From Treponema sp. (GTDB lineage: Bacteria > Spirochaetota > Spirochaetia > Treponematales > Breznakiellaceae): a stretch of DNA of 6,111 nucleotides. Each line of letters begins with the position of its first letter. Position 1 is the stretch's first letter. The position numbers were made by a program, and so were the translations under genes. A model generated the notes under the pieces. That model saw only the letters and a list, made by a program, of their open reading frames with translations. It did no database searches and was not told the DNA's origin. Positions 1-5,765 of the stretch are shown here, piece after piece. The DNA is taken from positions 1-6,111 of the forward strand of contig JAISWN010000388.1 of assembly GCA_031271075.1 (NCBI GenBank), given 5' to 3'.

Positions 1-5
1 CATTA

Positions 6-42
6 GACTTGTTCGAGAACCCGGTTGGTTCTCGAACAAGTC
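6..42. repeat. Perfect inverted repeat, 16-bp stem with 5-nt loop
   Basis: Arm GACTTGTTCGAGAACC (6-21) is the exact reverse complement of 27-42, with loop CGGTT. It is the strongest hairpin of the window. It lies about 140 bp beyond the stop of the minus-strand ATPase subunit I gene. No T tract follows it in the minus direction within the window, so an intrinsic terminator cannot be asserted. The arm shares TTGTTCG and a purine-rich AAC end with the palindrome at 81-108, so both look like members of one intergenic repeat family. Confidence 0.85.
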
Positions 43-44
43 CT

Positions 45-65
45 GCAAAATGCCCTGCATTTTGC
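45..65. repeat. Perfect inverted repeat, 9-bp stem with 3-nt loop
   Basis: GCAAAATGC (45-53) and GCATTTTGC (57-65) are exact reverse complements around loop CCT. It follows the 16-bp hairpin by two bases, so the two would stack head to tail in a transcript. Its sequence is unrelated to the other hairpins of the cluster. Confidence 0.75.
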
Positions 66-80
66 TGTTTTCAGCGGAAT

Positions 81-108
81 TTGTTCGGAAACTGAAGTTT
101 CCGAACAA
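81..108. repeat. Perfect inverted repeat, 13-bp arms
   Basis: TTGTTCGGAAACT (81-93) pairs exactly with AGTTTCCGAACAA (96-108), leaving only GA between the arms. In practice the last pair opens to give a TGAA tetraloop. The arm resembles that of the 6-42 palindrome (TTGTTCGGAAACT against TTGTTCGAGAACC), which suggests duplication of a common palindromic unit. Confidence 0.8.
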
Positions 109-122
109 CTCTATTAAAGTTT

Positions 123-137
123 CGAACCGAAGGTTCG
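123..137. repeat. Short hairpin, CGAACC / GGTTCG
   Basis: CGAACC (123-128) and GGTTCG (132-137) form a 6-bp stem with loop GAA. It carries the GAACC/GGTTC core also found in the 6-42 stem and belongs to the same palindrome cluster downstream of the ATPase subunit I gene. Confidence 0.55.
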
Positions 138-150
138 CCAACAAACACTT

Positions 151-169
151 AAAAAAACAACCGGGCTGT
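151..169 (-). terminator. Possible weak intrinsic terminator after subunit I
   Basis: Read on the minus strand, 13 bases after the subunit I stop, ACAGC-CCG-GTTGT can form a 5-bp stem (one G-T pair) followed directly by a T tract at 156-151. Geometry and position fit Rho-independent termination, but the stem is very weak. In many V-ATPase operons the proteolipid K gene follows subunit I, so read-through is equally likely. Confidence 0.25.
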
Positions 170-181
170 CTCACAAGTCCA

Positions 182-2329
182 TTAACCCCGCGCTTCCTTA
201 CGGAACCGGAAGGGGGTAAAGGCCACGCCGGTTTCGGTAAAAAACTTGCTGAAGAATTCGTAGTACTGGAGCCGTACCACCTGGATGGCCACGATCATCC
301 CCTCCAATACGATGATAAGGGCGTTCCCCAGGATAATTACCACCAGGGCGAACACCGGCCCCGCAGCCGCCCGGCCCACCATACCCGAAAGGGTAAACAC
401 GATGAACGAAAGCACCGCGTGGGAAAGGGCGAAGGCCCCAACCCGGAGGAAACTGACGGTATTGGAAATGTAGGTGGAAAGGGTTTCCAGGATCTCCACG
501 AAGCCTTCCATGACGAAAGGCATAAAACCCTCGGCCAGAATAGGCCGCTCGCCGCTGATGATCCGCCAGATGGCCGGGCCGAAAAAGATCCCCAGAACCG
601 GTACGATGAGCCCCGGGAAGTCGAACCAGGCAAAACTGCCGCCGGCCAGGCAGCGGAGGGCGATAAAGACGGCGTACCAGAAAAAAAGGAGCCCCGCCAG
701 CCCCGTCTTGGCGAAGAATGCCGCCTCGTACTTTCTGGCTATGCACTTGTTTATGATGTTCACCACAAGCCCGGCGGAATTCAGCAGCACCCCCACGGCG
801 ATGGTAAAACCGAAAAAGTAAAGCAGCTTCTCCACGTTGCCCTTTTCGGGCATCAGGTGGAGGATCCGTTCCGGCGGATCGCTCATAAAGAGACCCAGCA
901 GCGCCCTGGTAGGGCCCCTGAGGATCTCCTCGTTGGTAAAAAATTCCCCGTTAAGGAAACCCATCACCATAGAGGAAAGGCCCACCGCCACGAGGGGGGT
1001 GGAATAGGATCGGAAGCCCTTGGCCGCTTTAAACCCCCGCCGCCCCACGGCAATCCCCGCCAGGAGCAACACCAGGCCCTGGCCCACGTCGCCGAACATG
1101 ATCCCGAAGAGGATCGTGAAAAAGAAGGCCACCAGGGGAGTGGGATCCAGGGTTCCGTAAAGGGGAGCCCCGTAGGAAAACACCACCCCCTCGAAACCCT
1201 TTACAAAGGCCCCGTGCTTTAGGGATACGGGCACCTTCTCCCTGCCCTCAACAACGCCGGGCATCTCCTCGGGGCTGTAAGAGCGGACGGCAATCCGCCC
1301 CTCCGTCAATTTCGACAGATCCTCCACCAGGCGGAGCAGGGCGTCCTGGGGAACCCAGCCGGAGAGGATGTAGATGCTGCGGGTAGCCATCAGCCGGGAT
1401 TTGAGCCGCTCCGTGGCGGCGGCCATGAGGAAACCCGCGGTAAGCCCCGCGAAAGAGGCGGCGGTCTCCCCTTTCAGGGCCTCCTTGTCTTTCCGTATCT
1501 TGTCCAGTTCCGCTTTCGCGGTTTTAAGCCGCCCCTCAAGGCCGGAGAGGAGTTCGGCGGGTATTCCCTGGTAGTCTTCGGGAATGACAATGGGTATAAA
1601 ACCCGCCTTCTTCAATTCAGAATCCAGGGCAAAACGGCCTTTCCGGGAAGCGGCGGCCAGGATCCGGTCCCCCTCGTCTCCCAGGCGGATGATAACCGCC
1701 CTATCCGCCAGGCGCTGCCTGATGCTCTCCTGGGCATGGGGATCCAGGTGGCCCACCCTCAGGGCAAGGTAGGAAAGCTGATCCAGATCGGCGAAGGGGG
1801 CGTTTAAGTTGGCAAAGGCCCGTGCCTCGTTCAGAGTCTCCTCCACCCGGCGCTTCTCCTGTTCCGCCTCGTTTTCCCGGTCTTTCAGGGCGCTTACCGC
1901 CGCGTGAAGCTTGTCGGTTAAGACTTCTTCGGTTTCCCCCGGAAACCGGATATCTTCCCCAGGCTCCTCGGGAAGTTCCAGCCCCAGGAAAGAGGCCCCG
2001 GAACTGAGCTTTTCCAGGTTATCCCGGATATGGGCATAAGCCGCCTCGTTCAGGCCGTGGACGCTGACCGAAGGCGTATCAAGACGGCCCGGGAAACCCC
2101 CGAAAACCCGGCCCTCCGAAAGGGAGGGCTCAGGCGCGCCGCCCCTCAGTCCAAAACCGGCCCCCGCAAGGGATCTATCCGGCGGCGGCGGGGCCAGCCC
2201 GGCCCCGGCGTTTCCCGGAGATTCGGAAAAATGCATGATCCCCCGGCGGCCCAGGTACTCGATCACCTGGTCCACATCCCGGGTAAGGACGGTAAGTTCA
2301 ATATGTTTCATCTTCCGGGGACGAATCAT
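182..2329 (-). CDS. atpI: V/A-type ATPase membrane subunit I (a subunit)
   Basis: This 715-residue protein is the stator membrane subunit. It forms the ion half-channels next to the proteolipid ring and anchors the peripheral stalks through its soluble N-terminal half. Residues 1-390 are hydrophilic, with charged helical stretches near 130-175 and 262-290. The membrane half starts near 395 and carries the family motif FGIMFGDVGQG (408-418). It continues with hydrophobic segments near 442-458, 501-526, 541-562, 571-590, 625-647 and 656-688. The hallmark helix contains SNTVSFLRVGAFALSHA (622-638), in which R629 matches the essential channel arginine. R686 in the last helix (VVRLQYYEFFSKF) fits the second conserved arginine. 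The start ATG overlaps the preceding stop as ATGA and has a GGAGG seven bases upstream. M7 is an alternative start. At 715 residues it is long for a bacterial homologue, and a Gly/Pro-rich insert lies at about 38-85. Sodium or proton specificity cannot be read from this subunit alone. Confidence 0.97.
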   Translation of the reverse strand: MIRPRKMKHIELTVLTRDVDQVIEYLGRRGIMHFSESPGNAGAGLAPPPPDRSLAGAGFGLRGGAPEPSLSEGRVFGGFPGRLDTPSVSVHGLNEAAYAHIRDNLEKLSSGASFLGLELPEEPGEDIRFPGETEEVLTDKLHAAVSALKDRENEAEQEKRRVEETLNEARAFANLNAPFADLDQLSYLALRVGHLDPHAQESIRQRLADRAVIIRLGDEGDRILAAASRKGRFALDSELKKAGFIPIVIPEDYQGIPAELLSGLEGRLKTAKAELDKIRKDKEALKGETAASFAGLTAGFLMAAATERLKSRLMATRSIYILSGWVPQDALLRLVEDLSKLTEGRIAVRSYSPEEMPGVVEGREKVPVSLKHGAFVKGFEGVVFSYGAPLYGTLDPTPLVAFFFTILFGIMFGDVGQGLVLLLAGIAVGRRGFKAAKGFRSYSTPLVAVGLSSMVMGFLNGEFFTNEEILRGPTRALLGLFMSDPPERILHLMPEKGNVEKLLYFFGFTIAVGVLLNSAGLVVNIINKCIARKYEAAFFAKTGLAGLLFFWYAVFIALRCLAGGSFAWFDFPGLIVPVLGIFFGPAIWRIISGERPILAEGFMPFVMEGFVEILETLSTYISNTVSFLRVGAFALSHAVLSFIVFTLSGMVGRAAAGPVFALVVIILGNALIIVLEGMIVAIQVVRLQYYEFFSKFFTETGVAFTPFRFRKEARG

Positions 2330-3369
2330 GCTTCCACCTCCAGGAGGGCAAACACGTCCTGACTGGACATCCCCAGGCCCAGGCCCTCGGCCACGCTGGT
2401 AAGGAGATCCTCCTCAAACTGCTTGAGGCGGATAAAACAAAAGACCACATCCAGAGAAAAGGGTTTAAGCCTGAAAGAGCGGAAGGCAAGCCGGTAGAGA
2501 TAGGCGCCGGCGGCGTTTTGAAAATACCGGGGGTTTGCCCGCCAGGGCTCCCCGGGTCTTTCGGGGTTGAGGAACCGCTCCCGTTTCCAGTCCGACCAGG
2601 CGGAACGGGTATCCAGGGGCAGATCCAGCGCGGCCATGGCGTCGGCGGCCAGGGAATTGGCGGAGGAAGGGGCGGATCTTCCGCCCTGCCGGCCCTTAAT
2701 ATCCATCAAATGGCAGGCCGCGTCTTCGGCGTTCATGCCGTAGTAGGTCCGCAGCCGCAGTACCCAGACGGCGTTTCGGAGGGAAATTTCCTCGGAGAGG
2801 ATCTTTTCCGAGGAGGCCCGGTCTCTTTTGGGAAGTTTTTTCAGGGCCTTCCAGAGGGAAAGGTAGTAGTGCTTGTCCAAAGCAGTCTGGGCGGCCACGG
2901 CGTCCCCTCCCCGGACCAGGTTCATCTCCTTGTCCAGGAGGAAGCCAAACTCCGTACCCTTAAGCATGGCGGGAAGATCGGGAAAAGCGGCGAAATGTAC
3001 TGTCCCCAGGGCGCCGATATCGGTCCAGTCCCTGAAGGAACTTTCCCCGCTTACCAGGGCGTTCAGGCTGGATTTAAGATCGCCGTACTCCCGGCCCCGC
3101 GCCAGGAGAGTCAAAAATTCCGGAGGATTGGAAAAGGAGGAGACTATCGACATGATCTGGGAAACCGCCCGGCCGGTGATCCGCCTCTCCAGATCGTGGA
3201 GAAGTTCCCGTTCGGGAAGCTCCCGCCCTCCCTTGGGAAACACCAGCCGATCCAGCGCGGCCAGCCTGCCGGCCGATCCCAGGGCAGGAATCCGCTTCCC
3301 CACAAAGGATTTCCCCACGATCCCGCAAGCCTTGGCATAAGCGTAAGCCCGTTCCCCCGCCCCCGGCAT
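2326..3369 (-). CDS. V/A-type ATPase subunit C/d-like (AC39 family), divergent
   Basis: This soluble, helix-rich protein of 347 residues has no signal peptide or membrane segment. Size, position directly before subunit I, and a C-terminal segment resembling the AC39/NtpC family point to subunit C (eukaryotic d), the socket that couples the central stalk to the proteolipid ring. That segment includes FCFIRLKQFEEDLL, followed by a glycine-containing turn and a final DVFALLEV helix. The N-terminal ERAYAYAKACGIVGKSFVG also fits, since family members start with short helices bearing aromatic residues. Much of the middle is poorly recognisable, and near 225-245 there is a Gly/Ser/Arg-rich low-complexity stretch. 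The start ATG abuts the TAG of the upstream gene, with a G-rich ribosome site (GGGGG) inside that gene's end. The stop overlaps the subunit I start by four bases, which suggests coupled translation. The assignment rests more on context than on strong motifs. Confidence 0.75.
   Translation of the reverse strand: MPGAGERAYAYAKACGIVGKSFVGKRIPALGSAGRLAALDRLVFPKGGRELPERELLHDLERRITGRAVSQIMSIVSSFSNPPEFLTLLARGREYGDLKSSLNALVSGESSFRDWTDIGALGTVHFAAFPDLPAMLKGTEFGFLLDKEMNLVRGGDAVAAQTALDKHYYLSLWKALKKLPKRDRASSEKILSEEISLRNAVWVLRLRTYYGMNAEDAACHLMDIKGRQGGRSAPSSANSLAADAMAALDLPLDTRSAWSDWKRERFLNPERPGEPWRANPRYFQNAAGAYLYRLAFRSFRLKPFSLDVVFCFIRLKQFEEDLLTSVAEGLGLGMSSQDVFALLEVEA
2337..2341 (-). promoter_or_regulatory. 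Ribosome binding site of subunit I, inside the C/d gene
   Basis: GGAGG on the minus strand lies seven bases before the ATG at 2329 and inside the last codons of the upstream gene. It supports the start at 2329 over the in-frame ATG at 2311 and fits translational coupling through the ATGA overlap. Confidence 0.7.
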
Positions 3370-3741
3370 CTAGCGCCCCCGAGAAGACAAGTCCGCCAAA
3401 AACTTGTCCAGCAGAGCTGAAAAACGGCCCTGATCCGCCGACAGCGCGTCAAGGCCCTTCCGGTATTCCTCAATCCGGTTCCGGTAACCGGCTTTGATCA
3501 GGTCTATTTCCCCGCTGTAAGCGGCGTCCAGTTCCGCCGCGCGGCGGCTGTATTCCTCATCGTAACGGGAACGATTCCGCTTTTCAGCTTCCGCCACCCG
3601 GCGGTCGGCTTCAGCCTGGGCATCGTCCACCAGAGCGGAAGCCTCCGCCTCGATCTTGAGAAGATGCCCAAGCACGTTTTCATCAGCCGAGCCGGCAACC
3701 GGCAAACCGGTTCCACTCTCATCAGGAATCCCGTCCGCCAT
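3370..3741 (-). CDS. Small coiled-coil protein, probable V-ATPase peripheral-stalk (H/G-like) subunit
   Basis: This 123-residue protein is highly charged, rich in Ala, Glu, Arg and Asp, and has no membrane segment. From about residue 25 to the end it looks like one long helix with heptad-like spacing, including AEASALVDDAQAEADRRVAEA. That pattern is typical of subunit H/G of A/V-type ATPases, which pairs with subunit E to make the peripheral stalk linking the catalytic head to subunit I. The first 20 residues are Gly/Pro-rich and probably disordered. It sits directly upstream of the C/d-like and I genes and 11 bp after the EIIA gene, so it belongs to the operon. Its TAG stop touches the next ATG. 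Coiled coils give weak homology signals, so the call is by composition, size and place. An unrelated coiled-coil protein is possible but less likely here. Confidence 0.7.
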   Translation of the reverse strand: MADGIPDESGTGLPVAGSADENVLGHLLKIEAEASALVDDAQAEADRRVAEAEKRNRSRYDEEYSRRAAELDAAYSGEIDLIKAGYRNRIEEYRKGLDALSADQGRFSALLDKFLADLSSRGR

Positions 3742-3752
3742 GCCGTTCTATC

Positions 3753-4226
3753 CTATTCCTCTGACTTAAAGATGTCTTCGTATTTGCAGATTACCCCATA
3801 GGCTCCCTGGGGTTCCTTCTGGGAAAGCAGTTCCATGTAAAACTGGGGGTTTTCCAGCAGTTCCGCCAGCCGCTTGAGGATCCGCAGGTGTTTCTCCGAG
3901 TCGCCCGGGGGCGCAAGGATCATGAAGAGCAGGTACACCGGCTCCCCGTCCAGGGCGTCGTAGTCTATCCCCTTCCGGGAAACACCCAGAACCCCGTAGA
4001 CCTGGTCTATGGCCTTGATCTTGCCGTGGGGAACCGCTATCCCCTTATGGATGCCGGTGGACATCTTCGCCTCCCGTTCCCGCAGGGCTTCGAGAATTTC
4101 CTCTCTGGCGTTGCTCCGCTCCACCTGGCAGAAATGATCGACCATTTCCTCAAAGGCTTCTTCCTTGTCCTCGGCTTCCAAATCTATCTTGATAAGTTTC
4201 GCGGGAAACACATCGTGCAGGAACAT
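3753..4226 (-). CDS. PTS EIIA type 2 (fructose/nitrogen-regulatory) domain protein
   Basis: This single-domain cytoplasmic protein (157 residues from this start) belongs to the EIIA-Fru/EIIA-Ntr family, which accepts phosphate from HPr or NPr on a histidine. The signature TGIHKGIAVPHGK is present. The VPH histidine, residue 67 from this start, is the expected phospho-site, and HLRILKRLAELL supplies the second conserved histidine region. No EIIB, EIIC or kinase domain is attached and no sugar permease is nearby. That favours a regulatory, PtsN-like role over sugar uptake. The start at 4226 is chosen because GGAGG at 4239-4235 is eight bases upstream of it. An in-frame ATG at 4232 (159 residues) would leave only two bases. 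It lies between secG and the ATPase genes with short gaps, so it is co-transcribed with both. Its target cannot be read from the sequence. Confidence 0.92.
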   Translation of the reverse strand: MFLHDVFPAKLIKIDLEAEDKEEAFEEMVDHFCQVERSNAREEILEALREREAKMSTGIHKGIAVPHGKIKAIDQVYGVLGVSRKGIDYDALDGEPVYLLFMILAPPGDSEKHLRILKRLAELLENPQFYMELLSQKEPQGAYGVICKYEDIFKSEE

Positions 4227-4234
4227 TCCCATAC

Positions 4235-4239
4235 CCTCC
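4235..4239 (-). promoter_or_regulatory. Ribosome binding site that sets the EIIA start
   Basis: GGAGG on the minus strand, within a longer G-rich run between secG and the EIIA gene. Spacing is eight bases to the ATG at 4226 and two bases to the ATG at 4232, so initiation at 4226 is preferred. Confidence 0.6.
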
Positions 4240-4244
4240 CCGGC

Positions 4245-4814
4245 CTATTGGGAGACTGCCGCTTCCGTATCCGCTTCCGCTTCCACGGGAGGCTCCACCG
4301 GCGAGGGTTCCGCCACGGGAGGTTCCACCGGCGAAGGCTCCGCCACGGGAGGCTCTACCGGCGAAGGCTCCGCCACAGGAGGCTCCACCGGCGAAGGCTC
4401 CGCCACGGGAGGCTCTACCGGCGAGGGTTCCGCCACGGGAGGCTCTACCGGTGAGGGTTCGACCGATGAAGGTTCGATAAAAACCTGATCCGCCGGATTG
4501 TTCCTGGCTTCCAGTTCCGCGTCCACCCAGTTACTCTCCGCGGCGCCGGCGGACTGGCGGCGGCCGGCAGCCTCTACCCCGGCATCGCCGGGGCTCCGGT
4601 TTAACAGGGCAAGCCCCAGGCTCAGAACCAGAAACAGGGCGCCCAGGGTGGTAGTTGCCCGGGTTAACACGTTGCCCGAACGGGAACCGAATGCGGAACC
4701 GCTGCCCCCGGCGAAAATCCCCCCCAGGCTGTCCCCTTCCTCATTTTGAACCAACACCAGGAGGACAAGCAGGACAGCGACAATCACAAAAAAGACTAAC
4801 AGTACAATAGTCAT
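4245..4814 (-). CDS. secG: SecG, protein-export translocase subunit, with Pro/Glu-rich repeat tail
   Basis: SecG is the small two-helix partner of SecYE that aids SecA-driven protein export at the inner membrane. Residues 2-22 form the first membrane helix. VQNEEGDSLGGIFAGGSGSA (22-41) is the conserved cytoplasmic loop, and residues about 54-72 form the second helix. Usual SecG proteins have about 75-110 residues. This one has 189 because of a tail: a variable linker (73-120), then five exact SPVEPPVAEP copies (121-170), a partial sixth (171-177) and an acidic end. With standard SecG topology the tail would lie in the periplasm. The ATG at 4814 has GGAG seven bases upstream, and a promoter lies about 130 bp upstream, making this the first gene of the operon. 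I recall tpiA upstream of secG in treponemes; it is absent here. Confidence 0.95.
   Translation of the reverse strand: MTIVLLVFFVIVAVLLVLLVLVQNEEGDSLGGIFAGGSGSAFGSRSGNVLTRATTTLGALFLVLSLGLALLNRSPGDAGVEAAGRRQSAGAAESNWVDAELEARNNPADQVFIEPSSVEPSPVEPPVAEPSPVEPPVAEPSPVEPPVAEPSPVEPPVAEPSPVEPPVAEPSPVEPPVEAEADTEAAVSQ
4284..4454 (-). repeat. 30-bp tandem repeat coding for SPVEPPVAEP in SecG
   Basis: Five full 30-bp units and a 21-bp partial unit lie in frame within the 3' half of secG. The five full units are identical in protein but not in DNA. Comparing the blocks at 4291, 4321, 4351, 4381, 4411 and 4441, the variable columns are 3, 6, 12, 15, 18 and 27. Each of these is a codon third position of the minus-strand gene. 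Copy number could change by recombination or slippage without breaking the frame. Confidence 0.95.
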
Positions 4815-4821
4815 CAGAAAA

Positions 4822-4825
4822 CTCC
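4822..4825 (-). promoter_or_regulatory. Ribosome binding site of secG
   Basis: GGAG on the minus strand, seven bases before the ATG at 4814. It confirms the secG start, just before the first transmembrane helix. Confidence 0.7.
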
Positions 4826-4942
4826 ATTAACCCTTGATTTCAAAACTCTTAATTTCCATAACCATGCAACCCGAAACAACCATCCAAAACCAATATTTGG
4901 AATCAACAACCACGCCCTGAGGTCAAACCCGAGGTTCGGCGG

Positions 4943-4972
4943 AGTATAAGCGGAATTGCGGAGCAAGTCCAA
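4943..4972 (-). promoter_or_regulatory. Sigma70-like promoter of the secG-ATPase operon
   Basis: On the minus strand, TTGGAC (4972-4967) and TATACT (4948-4943) are separated by 18 bp and match the -35 and -10 consensus at four and five of six positions. Transcription would begin near 4936, leaving a leader of about 120 nt before secG. The leader is rather AT-rich and contains small palindromes such as CCAAATATTGG and AACCTCGGGTT. No known riboswitch fold is recognisable. A TTG-started plus-strand ORF overlaps this promoter. Confidence 0.6.
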
Positions 4973-5297
4973 CCCCCCAGCACGAATAAATTACACTTTA
5001 ATAAATCGGGCCGACTTATTCAAGCTGAAGGAAACGGCCCGGAAGTTCAACAAGCCGGGCTGCGTCTTCGGTAAGGTGGCCCACAATGTGCGCCACACCG
5101 ATTCCCGGGGCCGGTACGTGGCGGAGGCGGATCTGCCGCCGGAAAACGGGGATACGACCCTGACCCGCCATGGCCTGCCGGATCACGCGGCGCGGATGGA
5201 AAAGCCGCGGCGCTACGGGAGGAAGCGGTTAGGCGCGGCGGCCGGGGTGATAGCCGCGGGGGAGGTAAAAACCTTTGCGGTCAGGGCACCGGCGTGA
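4956..5297 (+). CDS. Unrecognised ORF, probably a 5'-truncated gene remnant
   Basis: The frame encodes up to 113 residues from a TTG and I do not recognise the family. From about 5007 onward codon third positions are almost all G or C, as in real genes of this GC-rich window. The first 16 or so codons are AT-rich and lie over the secG promoter, so they are probably not coding. The only internal ATG comes late (codon 82). This suggests a gene that has lost its 5' end. The product is basic and hydrophilic (for example RADLFKLKETARKFNKPG and PRRYGRKRLG), with a short Ala/Gly-rich stretch near the C terminus. No signal peptide or catalytic motif is visible. It converges with the broken primase gene to its right. 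A degenerate mobile-element gene is my best guess, with low certainty. Confidence 0.35.
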   Translation: MRSKSNPPARINYTLINRADLFKLKETARKFNKPGCVFGKVAHNVRHTDSRGRYVAEADLPPENGDTTLTRHGLPDHAARMEKPRRYGRKRLGAAAGVIAAGEVKTFAVRAPA

Positions 5298-5329
5298 AAA
5301 ATTCCGTGGTAAAATTTTCTCATATTCAT
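5298..5329. other. Junction between two convergent gene remnants
   Basis: This 32-bp AT-rich stretch separates the stop of the plus-strand remnant from the stop of the minus-strand primase fragment. The primase homology ends just before it, far short of a complete domain, so the stretch probably marks a deletion or insertion breakpoint. AAAATT (5298-5303) and AATTTT (5313-5318) could pair weakly. No target-site duplication is evident. Confidence 0.4.
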
Positions 5330-5566
5330 TTAGGCGGGGAGTAAGGCGCGGGGCTTCCCCATGCTTTCAAGTTGCTGGTAGAGGTTCGCTACTCCGTCCC
5401 CTCCGTCTTTGTGTCCCCGGTCAAGATCAAGGCAAAGGAAGCGGCCCCGGATATACGCCTTGTAACGCTTGCCCTGCTCTATCGGCGTTGCCGTGCTGTA
5501 AGTCTCTGCGTCTGCATCCGCGCCCGGCTTGTAAAAGTCTTTTATGGGTACGTCGTGGGTGGTCAA
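5330..5566 (-). CDS. Prim-pol N-terminal fragment (third piece of the broken gene)
   Basis: This open frame of 78 residues from a TTG has no convincing ribosome site. The open frame extends upstream without an ATG to the A run, where homology-like sequence (IARYEGIEAFQYL) continues. The TTG is therefore probably not a true start. The fragment holds KDFYKPGADADAETY, then YKAYIRGRFLCLDLDRGHKD and DGVANLYQQLESMGK. This order (a short aromatic lead, a basic strand, hydrophobic strand plus DxD, then a helix) is that of the first third of prim-pol primases. It ends abruptly at 5330. Confidence 0.5.
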   Translation of the reverse strand: MTTHDVPIKDFYKPGADADAETYSTATPIEQGKRYKAYIRGRFLCLDLDRGHKDGGDGVANLYQQLESMGKPRALLPA

Positions 5567-5588
5567 GTATTGAAAGGCTTCTATCCCT

Positions 5589-5765
5589 TCATAGCGGGCT
5601 ATAGGCGGACTTTCCGGCGTGTTGCCGTGTGTTTTTTTTTGCCTTTTTCATTTCTGCGGTCATTGTAGCCCCTTCTATGGCCGTTTCCGGCTTTGCTATA
5701 AGTCCGTCCAGGAATTCATAAAGGGCGGCATCTCCCTCCTCCGTCCCTGCGGCGGTTTCCTTCAT
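5589..5765 (-). CDS. Middle fragment of the broken primase region, ending after the A9 run
   Basis: This 58-residue frame opens at the second ATG of ATGAATGA. It begins MKETAAGTEEGDAALYEFLD and runs through an internal MTAEMKKAKK with its own GGGG ribosome site, then across the nine-A run, after which it reads only about a dozen unrelated-looking residues before TGA. If one A is skipped the frame enters the prim-pol fragment. It could be expressed as a short protein, but its position between the two other pieces argues for a broken gene. Confidence 0.45.
   Translation of the reverse strand: MKETAAGTEEGDAALYEFLDGLIAKPETAIEGATMTAEMKKAKKNTRQHAGKSAYSPL

Noticed and set aside
1..137. CRISPR array or integron attC sites
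   Set aside because: The palindromes differ in length and sequence, spacing is irregular and there are no equal-length spacers. No cas gene or integrase is present.
50..1222. Long plus-strand open frame of 390 codons
   Set aside because: It is antisense to the certain subunit I gene. Its composition (rich in His, Pro, Gly, Lys) is what the reverse strand of a GC-rich membrane protein gives, and it starts inside the palindrome cluster.
2518..3420. Plus-strand open frame of 300 codons
   Set aside because: It is a shadow of the C/d-like subunit gene: no ribosome site, no recognisable domain, and it spans the junction with the next gene.
3888..4454. Plus-strand frame with an RRRLRHGRLY-like repeat
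   Set aside because: The repeat is the antisense reading of the SecG tail repeat, and the rest is antisense to the EIIA gene.
4165..4488. Plus-strand frame with Gly/Ser/Thr repeats
   Set aside because: Again the reverse strand of the SecG repeats; there is no independent coding evidence.
4815..4942. Riboswitch or tRNA in the secG leader
   Set aside because: Only very short palindromes are present; no cloverleaf or known aptamer core could be drawn.
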